Shown: positions 56,612 through 64,000 of the stretch, in pieces
How the letters are laid out: each line of letters opens with the position of its first letter
How positions within the stretch are numbered: position 1 is the first letter of the stretch
NCBI GenBank assembly: GCA_045650505.1
Contig: JAZRRE010000030.1
Coordinates: forward strand, 1-64,000
Source: RGIG1681 sp045650505
GTDB lineage: Bacteria; Bacillota; Clostridia; Christensenellales; UBA1242
DNA length: 64,000 nt
Direction of reading: 5' to 3'
Notes under the pieces: generated by a model
The model's input: the letters and a program-made list of their open reading frames with translations, nothing else
The model's database searches: none
What the model was told of the DNA's origin: nothing
Program-made: the position numbers and the translations under genes

Positions 56612-59527
56612 TTAGTCAAATCTACCAACTTTTTCATTTTTGATGTTAGTATTTGTTTTAGCAGTAATGTTTTTACCTGATTCATTCCATGTTACAGTAA
56701 CTCTTGTTGCAGTGCAACTTGTGCAAGAAGCAACATTGTCTAAACAACCAATTAATTGACCTGCATCTCTGTCAGCATCAACTGTGCAATCTGTTGCTTT
56801 GCAACCAGAAATTGAAGCAGTTGCAGAAGCATTGTTTGTTCTAGCAAATTGTCCAACAATGATACCAACTTTATCACCAGATTCATCAGCATCTAAATAT
56901 ACACAACTTGCAGAAGCATTTTTAACTTCTGCTTTTGAAATGTTTGAGTTAAGTGAGAAACCAACAACAACACCAACATAGTGGTTGCCATCAACTTCAG
57001 CACCATTAACTTTAACATTCTTAATTTCAGCAGAAACAATGTGACCAAATAAACCAACACCTGTTGCAGCATTTGCGTTAGCAGCACCACCAACAAAAGT
57101 TGTTACCTTAAGGTTATAAACTGTTTTGCCATTACCATCAAATGTTCCACGGAAAGAAGCACCAAATTGAATAACTTCAGAGAAGTTGCTGTAACCATAG
57201 CCGATTGGAGTCCATTCAATGTTGTCTAAATCAATATCTTTAGCAAGTTTGATTGTGTAACCATCAAATGTGTTGCCAGCATTAACTGCTGCAGCAAATG
57301 CTGCAAATTCATCAGCTGTGTTGATTGTGATTACATTATTAACAGCGGTTGGAAGAGTTCCAACTGTTCCTTTCCATAAACTGATTGTTGCAGAATCTCT
57401 ACCAAGAACTTCGTTCTTAATATTTTCACCTGTGCTTGTTCCGTTTGCAGAAACAAGAACAGCTACAGCAGAAACATTTCTTAAAGTTGTTGAACCTGCA
57501 GCGCAACCTACAACTTGACCAGCATCTCTTCCTGCTTTTACTCTTGAAGAACTAGCAGAAATTCCATTTGCATTAACGTGTGCAGCATAACCAATAAGAG
57601 CACCCGCTTTGTCGCCATCTTCATCTTCATTGAAGTGTGTGCAATTAATTGTTGCATTCACAACTGAACAATTTTCAACTGTTGTTTTTGATGCCCAACC
57701 AATAAGAGCACCAACAAAGTGGTTACCATCAACTCTTGCACTATCAATTTTTACATTTTTGATAACTGCTGGATCGTTTGTGCAACCAAATAAACCAACA
57801 CCTTTTGCTGCTTTAGCTGCAGGAGCACCACCAATAAAGTTTGTGATTTTAAGATTTGAAATTGTAAAATTCTTTCCATCAAATGTTCCAGCAAAATAGT
57901 GTGTGGTTGTGTTTGCACCAGAACCATAACCAATTGGTGTCCATTCAATGTTGTTTAAATCAATATCATTTGCAAGTTCAATAGTTTTTCCAGCAAATGT
58001 GTTGCCTTCGTTAACAGCTTTTGCAAAAGCAGCAAGTTCATTAGCTGTTGAAATAACAATTACATTTTCTGTTACTTCAGCAGGAAGTTCACCTGTTCTG
58101 CCAAGCCATAAATCTTTGCCTAAAACTCTTCTATTTGCACCACATTCGTTGCAAGAACTATCACTATCATTTGAATATGTGTGATTGTGATATGCTTCAG
58201 CGTTTTCAAAACTCATTGCACTGTAACCACTAGCACTTTCTAAAATTGCATCATCAACAATATTAACAAATGCATAACTGATTCTGTCAGCAGCATTTTT
58301 ATATGTGCTGAATTCTTCAATAGCGTGTTTTGATTTACTAACAAATCTGCCACCAGAAATATCAACTGTTAAAGCCTTTTGATAACCAGCAGCTGGAACT
58401 GTGTTATAACCAACACATGAATCAACGATTAAAGCAGAACCTGTTGGATAGAATCCACTTCCATTATGGTCTTTTTCAAAAGTATCATCACCAACTGCTT
58501 TTACTGTGCAGTTTGTGAAGTAATGGTGACCACTCTTTGCATAATAACCTGTGAAACCTTCAAAATAACAATTTTCATAAGAATAAATAACTTTTCCTGA
58601 AGCTAAATATACACCAGCAGAAACATCATCATAAGTTGGACCTACAACTTTTGTTCCAATAAATTTGCAATCTTTAGCGTTAACAGTTGTGCTACTTGAA
58701 TAGTTTCCGTTTGAAGCAAGAGAACCCCAATAACCTTTAAATGTTACATTTTCGAAATCAATATCATAAATATTGTTTGTTTTAAGAACAACTGTGTAAT
58801 CGGTTTCATTGTTAGCAAAACCAACAATTGATTCAGCATTTGATGAGTTGAAAATTGAAAGTTTAACAGTTTTGTCTGTTGTGAATGTTCCATTTGGTTT
58901 TTGAGTTCCAAGACCATAATAAGCACCTGAAACAGGGAATTGAGAAAGGTCACTTGCAATCAAGATATATGAATTGATGTCATAACCATTAAGGTCGATT
59001 GCAATATCTTTGTCTTCATCTTTTGGGAAGATAAGAACTGGAGCAACCTTATTTCCGTTTGTTGTGTCTCTAACCATTTCGATATTGCCATCAAGTGTAA
59101 TCACATGGTTTTTGTCAGTCACTTGAATTGCACTGTTGAGTGCAGCAAAATTTTTAACCGAAATTGGTGCTCTTTTAATTTCGAATGTTGTTGTGAATTC
59201 GAGATTAGCAGCAAGCACATCACTATCTGCGTTAGACTTAACAACAACTGTTGCAATACCTGCATCAACATTGTTAAGATATTCAACAGTATAGTTATCA
59301 CTTGTGACAATTTCATCATCATAAGTTAAAGTTACTGATGGTTCTTTTTCTGTGCCATCATAAACAGTGCTTTCATAAGCAAGTGTAATGTTTTCTGATG
59401 CCATTGTGCTTTGCTTTGTTGCTTCATTTGATGGGTCTTTTTCACCATTGTCACAAGCAGCTAAAGAAAATGCCATTGGAAAAATCATACAAATTGCTAC
59501 GAATAGACTTAAGATTTTCTTTTTCAT
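56612..59527 (-). CDS. Large surface lipoprotein with MBG-like domain and duplicated GLUG repeats
   Basis: The protein has 971 residues. The signal peptide ends in a lipobox (AFSLAAC, Cys about 25) so it is a surface lipoprotein. An MBG-like beta domain (about 45-125, TLAYESTVYDGTEKEP) and a central beta-helix-like region follow. A segment of about 240 residues is present twice, starting near 472 (LWLGRTGELP) and near 717 (LWKGTVGTLP); both carry IEWTPIGYG, FAGTFDGKNFTI or FRGTFDGNGKTV, GVGLFG, and GLUG-type VKNVKI units. Unusually Asn/Ala/Thr rich. An AAGGAG site and a consensus promoter serve it. Confidence 0.85.
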   Translation of the reverse strand: MKKKILSLFVAICMIFPMAFSLAACDNGEKDPSNEATKQSTMASENITLAYESTVYDGTEKEPSVTLTYDDEIVTSDNYTVEYLNNVDAGIATVVVKSNADSDVLAANLEFTTTFEIKRAPISVKNFAALNSAIQVTDKNHVITLDGNIEMVRDTTNGNKVAPVLIFPKDEDKDIAIDLNGYDINSYILIASDLSQFPVSGAYYGLGTQKPNGTFTTDKTVKLSIFNSSNAESIVGFANNETDYTVVLKTNNIYDIDFENVTFKGYWGSLASNGNYSSSTTVNAKDCKFIGTKVVGPTYDDVSAGVYLASGKVIYSYENCYFEGFTGYYAKSGHHYFTNCTVKAVGDDTFEKDHNGSGFYPTGSALIVDSCVGYNTVPAAGYQKALTVDISGGRFVSKSKHAIEEFSTYKNAADRISYAFVNIVDDAILESASGYSAMSFENAEAYHNHTYSNDSDSSCNECGANRRVLGKDLWLGRTGELPAEVTENVIVISTANELAAFAKAVNEGNTFAGKTIELANDIDLNNIEWTPIGYGSGANTTTHYFAGTFDGKNFTISNLKITNFIGGAPAAKAAKGVGLFGCTNDPAVIKNVKIDSARVDGNHFVGALIGWASKTTVENCSVVNATINCTHFNEDEDGDKAGALIGYAAHVNANGISASSSRVKAGRDAGQVVGCAAGSTTLRNVSAVAVLVSANGTSTGENIKNEVLGRDSATISLWKGTVGTLPTAVNNVITINTADEFAAFAAAVNAGNTFDGYTIKLAKDIDLDNIEWTPIGYGYSNFSEVIQFGASFRGTFDGNGKTVYNLKVTTFVGGAANANAATGVGLFGHIVSAEIKNVKVNGAEVDGNHYVGVVVGFSLNSNISKAEVKNASASCVYLDADESGDKVGIIVGQFARTNNASATASISGCKATDCTVDADRDAGQLIGCLDNVASCTSCTATRVTVTWNESGKNITAKTNTNIKNEKVGRFD

Positions 59528-59665
59528 TTTGTTTCTCCTTTTTGTTTTTCATAACCCATAACATAATATGCTTGATTTAGTTAAAAGATTAAAAAACTTG
59601 CCCAATAAAAATGCCTACTCCCTTTTCTTTTATTGCGGCATATTAAAAAGATTATGTACACTTAC

Positions 59666-59694
59666 ATTATACCCCCTTAAAAAAATGATGTCAA
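59666..59694 (-). promoter_or_regulatory. Consensus promoter of the lipoprotein gene
   Basis: On the minus strand TTGACA (59694-59689), 17 nt, TATAAT (59671-59666): a perfect sigma-A consensus. The 5' untranslated region would be about 130 nt. Confidence 0.8.
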
Positions 59695-59886
59695 CCCCCA
59701 TTTTTGAATTTTATTTTTATTTTTTTTCGTATTTTTTCGACATTTTTCGACACTTGAAATTATCAGCATTTACACGCTTTATATAAATATATATTATAAT
59801 GTAAAGTATATTTTAAATCATTAATATAACACACCATAAATTTTAAGGTGGTTTTAACCCCTTCAAAAAGAAAAATTAATAAAAGG
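59695..59886. other. Non-coding AT-rich interval between divergent transcription units
   Basis: About 190 bp with no frame worth calling, long T-rich and A-rich runs (for example around 59710-59730 and 59775-59800) and no tRNA or known riboswitch fold by eye. A TATAAT at 59793-59798 on the plus strand has no good -35. It separates the lipoprotein promoter from the leader promoter at 59887. Confidence 0.4.
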
Positions 59887-59915
59887 TTGACAGTTATGAA
59901 ATAATATGTTATAAT
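59887..59915 (+). promoter_or_regulatory. Perfect consensus promoter of the aspS-gatCAB leader
   Basis: TTGACA (59887-59892), a 17-nt spacer, TATAAT (59910-59915). Transcription would start near 59922, leaving a 380-nt leader before aspS. Confidence 0.88.
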
Positions 59916-59930
59916 AGTGGCAGTTTAGAG

Positions 59931-60103
59931 ATAAACTAACTAAAAAAAGGAATATATGCAATGATTAGAATTATCGATAATAATAACAATAATAATTGCG
60001 TAAGCGTCACAAAATAGTGGGGTTCCTTTTATATTGTTAGTTAACAGATAATTAAAGAAAAAGTTGATTAGCGAAGTGGAAATCCCACTTCGCTTTATTT
60101 TTT
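59931..60103 (+). promoter_or_regulatory. Candidate Asn-tRNA transcription attenuator (antiterminator and terminator)
   Basis: An intrinsic terminator is at 60070-60104: AGCGAAGTGG pairs with CCACTTCGCT around AAATC, followed by TTATTTTTTT. A competing helix is visible: AGTGGGGTT (60016-60024) pairs with AATCCCACT (60081-60089), 9 bp with one G-U. This uses the 3' arm of the terminator and begins on the leader stop codon. A ribosome finishing the leader would cover 60016-60024 and let the terminator form; one stalled at the Asn run would leave it free. A third pairing (AACTAACTAAAAAAGGAA 59933-59952 with TTCCTTTTATATTGTTAGTT 60023-60042) could act without ribosomes. Confidence 0.6.
59961..60017 (+). 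CDS. Asparagine-rich leader peptide, 18 residues (MIRIIDNNNNNNCVSVTK)
   Basis: The ATG at 59961 opens 18 codons with six consecutive Asn codons (59979-59996: five AAT and one AAC) and a TAG stop at 60015-60017. AAAGGA precedes the start at about 9 nt. A peptide this short with a homopolymeric codon run upstream of a terminator and of the genes that make Asn-tRNA is the classical form of an attenuation leader peptide: ribosomes would stall when Asn-tRNA(Asn) is scarce. A second short ATG-CAA-TGA overlaps its start. Expression is inferred. Confidence 0.7.
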   Translation: MIRIIDNNNNNNCVSVTK

Positions 60104-60104
60104 G
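60070..60104 (+). terminator. Leader terminator upstream of aspS
   Basis: A perfect 10-bp stem (60070-60079 with 60085-60094), loop of 5, and a run TTATTTTTTT. It lies 200 nt ahead of aspS, so it can only be conditional. Confidence 0.85.
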
Positions 60105-60130
60105 CACAAAATATTTTAAGGAGAATAGCT

Positions 60131-60190
60131 ATGGTTTATAAACTCGGTAATGCCCTAGCAGGCGAATATATAATGACAGACGCCAGATAG
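60131..60190 (+). CDS. Second leader peptide, 19 residues (MVYKLGNALAGEYIMTDAR)
   Basis: ATG at 60131 with a strong AAGGAG 7 nt upstream; 19 codons ending in TAG at 60188-60190, between the conditional terminator and aspS. The AAGGAG is better than that of most genes here, so translation is likely. The peptide is not recognised. Its stop lies in the loop of a hairpin (60179-60196) and its body contains the alternative partner, so translation would affect RNA folding. Confidence 0.55.
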   Translation: MVYKLGNALAGEYIMTDAR

Positions 60191-60196
60191 GGCGTC
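60152..60196 (+). promoter_or_regulatory. Alternative hairpins over the second leader peptide
   Basis: Two mutually exclusive folds exist. Fold A: GCCCTA (60152-60157) with TAGGGC (60188-60193), plus GGCG (60161-60164) with CGCC (60181-60184). Fold B: GACGCC (60179-60184) with GGCGTC (60191-60196), loop AGATAG with the stop codon. No T-run follows, so this is not an intrinsic terminator. GC content far above the surroundings suggests selection. Confidence 0.45.
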
Positions 60197-60301
60197 ATAA
60201 ATCAAATAAACACAATCAAAACATACTAAAAATTAAACAACAAACTAAATCGTTTGATTTTTGAAAACAAAATAAATAAACTTAAAATGGAGAAATGTAT
60301 T

Positions 60302-61600
60302 ATGAAAACAGAAATTAAGAGTATTGAACTCGAAAAAGAATGTGAAATCTCTGGTTTTATTGAAACCACAAGAGAACAAAAAACAATGTTATTTATCGTG
60401 CTTCGTGACAGAAGCGGCAAAATTCAAGTGGCTATTGAAAAAGCAAAAATGCCAGAAGTTGCAGCAAAAGTTGCAAGTCTTTTAAAAGACAGCGTTATTC
60501 GTGTTAAAGGTCACGCTGTTTCTGCACCAAACGTAACACTTGGTGGAATCGAGTTTGTTCCAAGTGAAATTGAAATTGAAAGTGAAGCAGAAAACCTTCC
60601 TATCACTGCAGAAAGTTCAATCGACCTTCGTCAAGACTATCGTTGGATTGACCTTCGTGATGAAAAACGCAGACACATTTTTGAAATCCGTTCATTTGTT
60701 GAATCAAAAATGAGAGAGTTCTTTGTGTCTAAAGGTTTCATTGAAATCCACACACCAAAAATCTCTGCACAATGCAGTGAAGGTGGCGCAGAAGTGTTTG
60801 GCATTGACTATTATGGTCAAAAAGCATACCTCACACAAAGCCCACAATTCTATAAACAAATGGCTATTGCTTCAGGTTTTGAAAAAGTTTTTGAAATCGG
60901 TGCACAATATAGAGCAGAAAAATCTTTCACAGCAAGACACGCAGCAGAAAGCGTTGCCCTTGACTTTGAAATTGCTGATGTTAAATCACACCACGAAGTT
61001 TGTGACACAGAAGAAGAAATGCTTGTCTTTGTGCTTAAAGCAATCAAAGAAAAATATGGTGATTTAATCGAAAAAGAATTTGGCGTTCCTGTTTTAGTTC
61101 CAACAGGCAGAGTTCCAAGATTCAAACTTAAAGAAGTTTTTGAAATTTTTGAAAAAGAATACGGAATCAAAACACCAGAAGCTAAAAAGCTTGACCTTGA
61201 CCCAGATGCTGAAAAACTTATCTGCAAATATGCAGCAGAAAAACTTGGCAGCGAACTTGTGTTCATCACTGACTACCCTGCTGAAGCTCGTGCATTCTAT
61301 TCAAAGAAAGTGAGTGAAGACTCGCTTGATTGTATGTCACTTGACCTTCTCTATCGTGGTTGGGAAATGAACAGTGGCGCTGTTCGTGAACACAGATATG
61401 AAGTTCTTAAAAAACAAATTGAAGAAAAAGGAATCAAAGCAGACCTTATGGCTGACTACCTTGAATTCTTCAAATATGGTTGCCCTCCACATGGTGGAAT
61501 CGGTCTTGGAATCGACAGATTTGTTGCTAAACTTCTTGACCTTCCTAGCATAAAAGAAAGCATTTTAGTTTTCCGTGGTCCAAGCAGACTTAAACCATAA
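60302..61600 (+). CDS. aspS: Aspartyl-tRNA synthetase, archaeal/eukaryotic-type (AspS2)
   Basis: The protein has 432 residues, about 150 shorter than bacterial-type AspRS because it lacks the GAD insertion, as in the archaeal type. The N-terminal OB-fold (residues 5-110) is followed by a class II core: motif 2 around FEIGAQYRAEKSFTARH (near 195-215) and motif 3 GGIGLGIDRFVAKL near 400. The start at 60302 has GGAG at 9 nt; an earlier ATG at 60287 is less likely. With gatCAB behind it, a non-discriminating enzyme charging both tRNA(Asp) and tRNA(Asn) with Asp is probable but not proven by sequence. Confidence 0.9.
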   Translation: MKTEIKSIELEKECEISGFIETTREQKTMLFIVLRDRSGKIQVAIEKAKMPEVAAKVASLLKDSVIRVKGHAVSAPNVTLGGIEFVPSEIEIESEAENLPITAESSIDLRQDYRWIDLRDEKRRHIFEIRSFVESKMREFFVSKGFIEIHTPKISAQCSEGGAEVFGIDYYGQKAYLTQSPQFYKQMAIASGFEKVFEIGAQYRAEKSFTARHAAESVALDFEIADVKSHHEVCDTEEEMLVFVLKAIKEKYGDLIEKEFGVPVLVPTGRVPRFKLKEVFEIFEKEYGIKTPEAKKLDLDPDAEKLICKYAAEKLGSELVFITDYPAEARAFYSKKVSEDSLDCMSLDLLYRGWEMNSGAVREHRYEVLKKQIEEKGIKADLMADYLEFFKYGCPPHGGIGLGIDRFVAKLLDLPSIKESILVFRGPSRLKP

Positions 61601-61691
61601 AAACGCAAAATCAACTGAAAATTATATAAAAAATATATAAAAAATCGCAAAAAATATAAAAATAATGCAAAAAAATCAAAAGGAGAGAATT

Positions 61692-61964
61692 ATGGAAGAC
61701 ATTGCGCATTTAGAATATTTAAGCAAACTTAAATTCGAAGACGCAGAAAGAGCAGCCTTTGAAAGCGAGTTCAAAAACATTATTTCTTTCGTTGATGAAA
61801 TTGCAAATCTTGAACTTGAAGACCAACTTGATTTAGACAAGGCAATTTCAATTAGCGACTTAAGAGCAGATGAAGCGCACACTAGCATTTCGCAAGAAGA
61901 AGCACTTCAAAATGCACCAATACAAAAGGACGGATGTTATGTAACTCCGCTGGTGATTGACTAA
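61692..61964 (+). CDS. gatC: Asp-tRNA(Asn)/Glu-tRNA(Gln) amidotransferase subunit C
   Basis: The protein has 90 residues, starting at the ATG with AAAGGAGAG upstream. The family pattern is clear: HLEYLSKLKFEDAERAAFESEF, then LRADEAHTSISQEEALQNAP and the end GCYVTPLVID. GatC supports GatA folding and binding to GatB. Its stop overlaps the gatA start by one base (TAATG). Confidence 0.92.
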   Translation: MEDIAHLEYLSKLKFEDAERAAFESEFKNIISFVDEIANLELEDQLDLDKAISISDLRADEAHTSISQEEALQNAPIQKDGCYVTPLVID

Positions 61965-63379
61965 TGGATTATTCAAAACTTACACTTATCGAAATTAAAG
62001 AAGGCATTTTGTCAGGAAAGTTCACAAGTGAAGAAGTGACAAAACACTTCATTTCAGTTTGCGAGGCAAAAAAAGACCTCAACGCAATGATTGAAGTTTT
62101 TGATGATGCCATCAAACAAGCAAAAGCTGTTGATGAAAAAATCAAAAATAAAGAAAAGGTCGGCAAACTTGCAGGCGTGCCTATTGCAATTAAAGACAAC
62201 ATTTTATATAAAGGCAAACACGCAGGTTGTGCAAGCAAGTTTATGCAAGACTTTATTGCACCATATAACGCAACCGTTGTTGAAAAACTTCTTGCTGAAG
62301 ATGCAGTTATTCTTGGCAGAACTAATATGGATGAATTTGCTATGGGTGGAAGCACTGAAAAATCTTTCTATGGTGCTTGCCACAACGCACACGCATTTGA
62401 CCGTGTTGCTGGTGGTTCATCTGGTGGAAGCGCTGTTGCTGTTGCTGCAGGAATGGTTCCTTGCGCACTTGGAACAGACACCGGTGGTTCAATTCGCCAA
62501 CCATCATCATATAACGGCACAGTTGGAATCAAACCAACTTATGGAACAGTTTCAAGATTTGGAATCGTTGCATTTGCATCATCACTTGACCAATGCTCAC
62601 CTATCACAAAAACTGTTGAAGACCTTGAATATGTGCTTCGAATCATCGCTTCAAAAGATGAACACGATGGCACAACAATCACCAACTTTATGGTGAGAAG
62701 CCCTAAACAAAAATATACCCTTGGCATTTGCAAAGAAATGCTTGCAAAATTCAAAACAATGCCAGGCTATAAACCATTCACAGAGGCTCTTGAAAAATTA
62801 AAATCTACTTTTGATTTTGTTGAGGTTTCAATCCCTCATATTGCAAACTCACTTGCAACATATTACATCATTTCACCAGCCGAAGTTGCTTCAAACCTTG
62901 CAAGATTTGATGGTGTGAAATACACAAAGCGTTTCGGCTCTGCAAAAGACCTTGAAAGTGTTTATGTTGAAAGCAGAAGCGAAGGATTTGGCAAAGAAGT
63001 TAAACGCAGAATAATGCTTGGAAACTTCGTTCTTTCAAGTGGTTATTTTGATGCATATTACAACAAAGCAAAAAAAGTTCAAAAACTTATCAAGAAAGAA
63101 TTTAAGGCTGCATTTGAAAAATGTGATGCACTTATTCTTCCAACAACCACAGGTGAAGCATTCAAGATTGGTGAAAAAATGAGTGACCCTGTTTCAATGT
63201 ATCTTGAAGACCTTTTCACCGTTCCTGCAAACATTTCAGGAATGCCAGCACTTGTTGTGCCTTATGCAACCGGCGAAAACAACCTTCCTCTTGGAATGCA
63301 ATTTATGGCTGATGAATGCGCAGAAGGCAACCTTTTTGATATCGCAAAAATCTTTGAATATACTATGGAGGTGAAATAA
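61964..63379 (+). CDS. gatA: Asp-tRNA(Asn)/Glu-tRNA(Gln) amidotransferase subunit A
   Basis: The protein has 471 residues and an amidase-signature fold that frees ammonia from glutamine. The Lys of the Ser-cis-Ser-Lys triad is in PIAIKDNI near 70; the Ser residues lie in GGSSGGSAVAVAAGM (near 147) and GTDTGGSIRQPSSYNG (near 170). Length and motif spacing are normal. The start overlaps gatC by one base and the stop overlaps the gatB start by one base, so the three are translationally coupled. Confidence 0.95.
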   Translation: MDYSKLTLIEIKEGILSGKFTSEEVTKHFISVCEAKKDLNAMIEVFDDAIKQAKAVDEKIKNKEKVGKLAGVPIAIKDNILYKGKHAGCASKFMQDFIAPYNATVVEKLLAEDAVILGRTNMDEFAMGGSTEKSFYGACHNAHAFDRVAGGSSGGSAVAVAAGMVPCALGTDTGGSIRQPSSYNGTVGIKPTYGTVSRFGIVAFASSLDQCSPITKTVEDLEYVLRIIASKDEHDGTTITNFMVRSPKQKYTLGICKEMLAKFKTMPGYKPFTEALEKLKSTFDFVEVSIPHIANSLATYYIISPAEVASNLARFDGVKYTKRFGSAKDLESVYVESRSEGFGKEVKRRIMLGNFVLSSGYFDAYYNKAKKVQKLIKKEFKAAFEKCDALILPTTTGEAFKIGEKMSDPVSMYLEDLFTVPANISGMPALVVPYATGENNLPLGMQFMADECAEGNLFDIAKIFEYTMEVK

Positions 63380-64000
63380 TGGATTATTTAGATAACTTTG
63401 ACCTTGTCATTGGTCTTGAAATCCACGCAGAACTTAACACAAACACAAAAGTTTTCTGTTCTTGCAAAAATGAATTCGGTTCACTTCCAAACACAAACAC
63501 CTGCCCTGTTTGCACAGGTATGCCAGGCGCACTTCCAATTTTAAACAGACGTGCTGTTGAACTTGCAATCAAATCAGGCTTAAGCTTTGGTTCAAAAATC
63601 AACAACTATTCAGTTTTTGAAAGAAAGAATTATTTTTACCCAGATTTAAGCAAGGCTTATCAAATCAGCCAACTTGTTTATCCACTCTGCCTTTCAGGTG
63701 GCGTTAAACTTGACAACGGAAAATTTGTTCGTTTAAACCGTATTCACCTTGAAGAAGATGCTGGAAAACTCACTCACATCAGCAAAGCTGTTGGAACATT
63801 CGTTGACTATAACCGTGGTGGAACTCCACTTATCGAAATGGTCACTGAACCAGATATTTCTTCAGCAGAAGAAGCTGTTGACTTTTTAAAGAAAGTTCGT
63901 GAAACACTTGTGTTTGAAAACATTGCTAACTGCAAAATGGAAGAAGGTGGAATGCGTTGCGACGTTAACCTTTCCTTGAAACCAAAAGGCAGCCTTGTTT
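63379..64000 (+). CDS. gatB: Asp-tRNA(Asn)/Glu-tRNA(Gln) amidotransferase subunit B (partial at right edge)
   Basis: The start ATG overlaps the gatA stop; 207 codons are in the window and the frame is open to the edge. The kinase-like N-terminal domain begins LVIGLEIHAELNTNTK, has the zinc region FCSC...CPVC (near 31-50) and IHLEEDAGKL (near 122), all typical of GatB. It phosphorylates and amidates Asp-tRNA(Asn) or Glu-tRNA(Gln). The remaining 250-280 residues lie outside. Confidence 0.94.
   Translation, partial: MDYLDNFDLVIGLEIHAELNTNTKVFCSCKNEFGSLPNTNTCPVCTGMPGALPILNRRAVELAIKSGLSFGSKINNYSVFERKNYFYPDLSKAYQISQLVYPLCLSGGVKLDNGKFVRLNRIHLEEDAGKLTHISKAVGTFVDYNRGGTPLIEMVTEPDISSAEEAVDFLKKVRETLVFENIANCKMEEGGMRCDVNLSLKPKGSLV

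Noticed and set aside
59922..60301. T-box riboswitch upstream of aspS
   Set aside because: No conserved T-box sequence (TGGNACC-type) or specifier-loop architecture was found; the leader-ORF arrangement explains the terminator better.
60850..61269. Minus-strand frame of 139 codons within aspS
   Set aside because: Shadow of the synthetase core; Ser-rich translation with no ribosome site.
62091..62696. Plus-strand frame of 201 codons within gatA in another phase
   Set aside because: Overlaps the amidase signature of gatA completely; His/Leu-rich product typical of an out-of-phase shadow.
1..64000. CRISPR arrays, insertion sequences or rRNA genes
   Set aside because: No regularly spaced repeats, transposase frames or rRNA-like sequence were seen on either strand; the only direct repeats of note are the island ends, the duplicated block in the lipoprotein gene and the paired hairpins near the SDR gene.

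Overview
The window looks like chromosome from an AT-rich, low-GC member of the Bacillota, most likely an uncultured anaerobic, spore-lineage Clostridia. The evidence is gene content: YabP, YabQ and a SpoIIE-like phosphatase, rubrerythrin, 2-hydroxyacyl-CoA dehydratase/activase genes, a GatCAB operon, Shine-Dalgarno sites of the AGGAG type and sigma-A style promoters. TAA, TAG and TGA are all used as stops, so the code is the standard bacterial one. Species assignment is not possible by eye.

Left end (1-4600): a partial gene and a 42-residue acidic protein are followed by a 4.0 kb genomic island. The island is bounded by 47-bp direct repeats equal to the 3' part of initiator tRNA-fMet. The intact tRNA is at the right end and a truncated copy at the left. 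The cargo is a TIR-domain protein, a cytosine-C5 DNA methyltransferase and a probable restriction endonuclease; no integrase is present.

4650-17740: a spore/division cluster (divIC, yabQ, yabP), recD2, a polysaccharide deacetylase, thymidylate kinase, rubrerythrin and a HAD phosphatase. Then comes a tight five-gene minus-strand operon: diverged release factor, SF1 helicase, coiled-coil protein, membrane-anchored GLUG-repeat protein, small membrane protein.

17800-34700: gpsA, an AlkD-like glycosylase, a Rel protein whose hydrolase domain is degenerate, the dehydratase/double-activase pair, ispH with a metallo-hydrolase, two proteins of unknown function, a heterodimeric ABC exporter and radC.

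34700-48100: a P-type Ca2+ ATPase, a tilS/spoIIE neighbourhood, the divergent asd and aspartokinase genes, an LTA-synthase-like sulfatase and a HAD phosphatase.

48200-59530: tRNA-Arg(ACG), a glycogen branching enzyme with a 130-residue lysine-rich tail, a diaminopentanoate-dehydrogenase-like enzyme, membrane proteins, an HD hydrolase, an SDR, and a large duplicated-repeat surface lipoprotein.

59880-64000 (right edge): a consensus promoter drives a leader with two short ORFs and then aspS-gatC-gatA-gatB. The first leader ORF contains six consecutive Asn codons, overlaps a candidate antiterminator and precedes a strong intrinsic terminator. The operon's products together make Asn-tRNA(Asn), and possibly Gln-tRNA(Gln). 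I infer ribosome-mediated attenuation by Asn-tRNA supply and regard this as the most interesting signal in the window. A second recurring feature is exact promoter spacing that puts +1 on the start codon (recD2, the release-factor-like gene, ispH), which suggests leaderless mRNAs.
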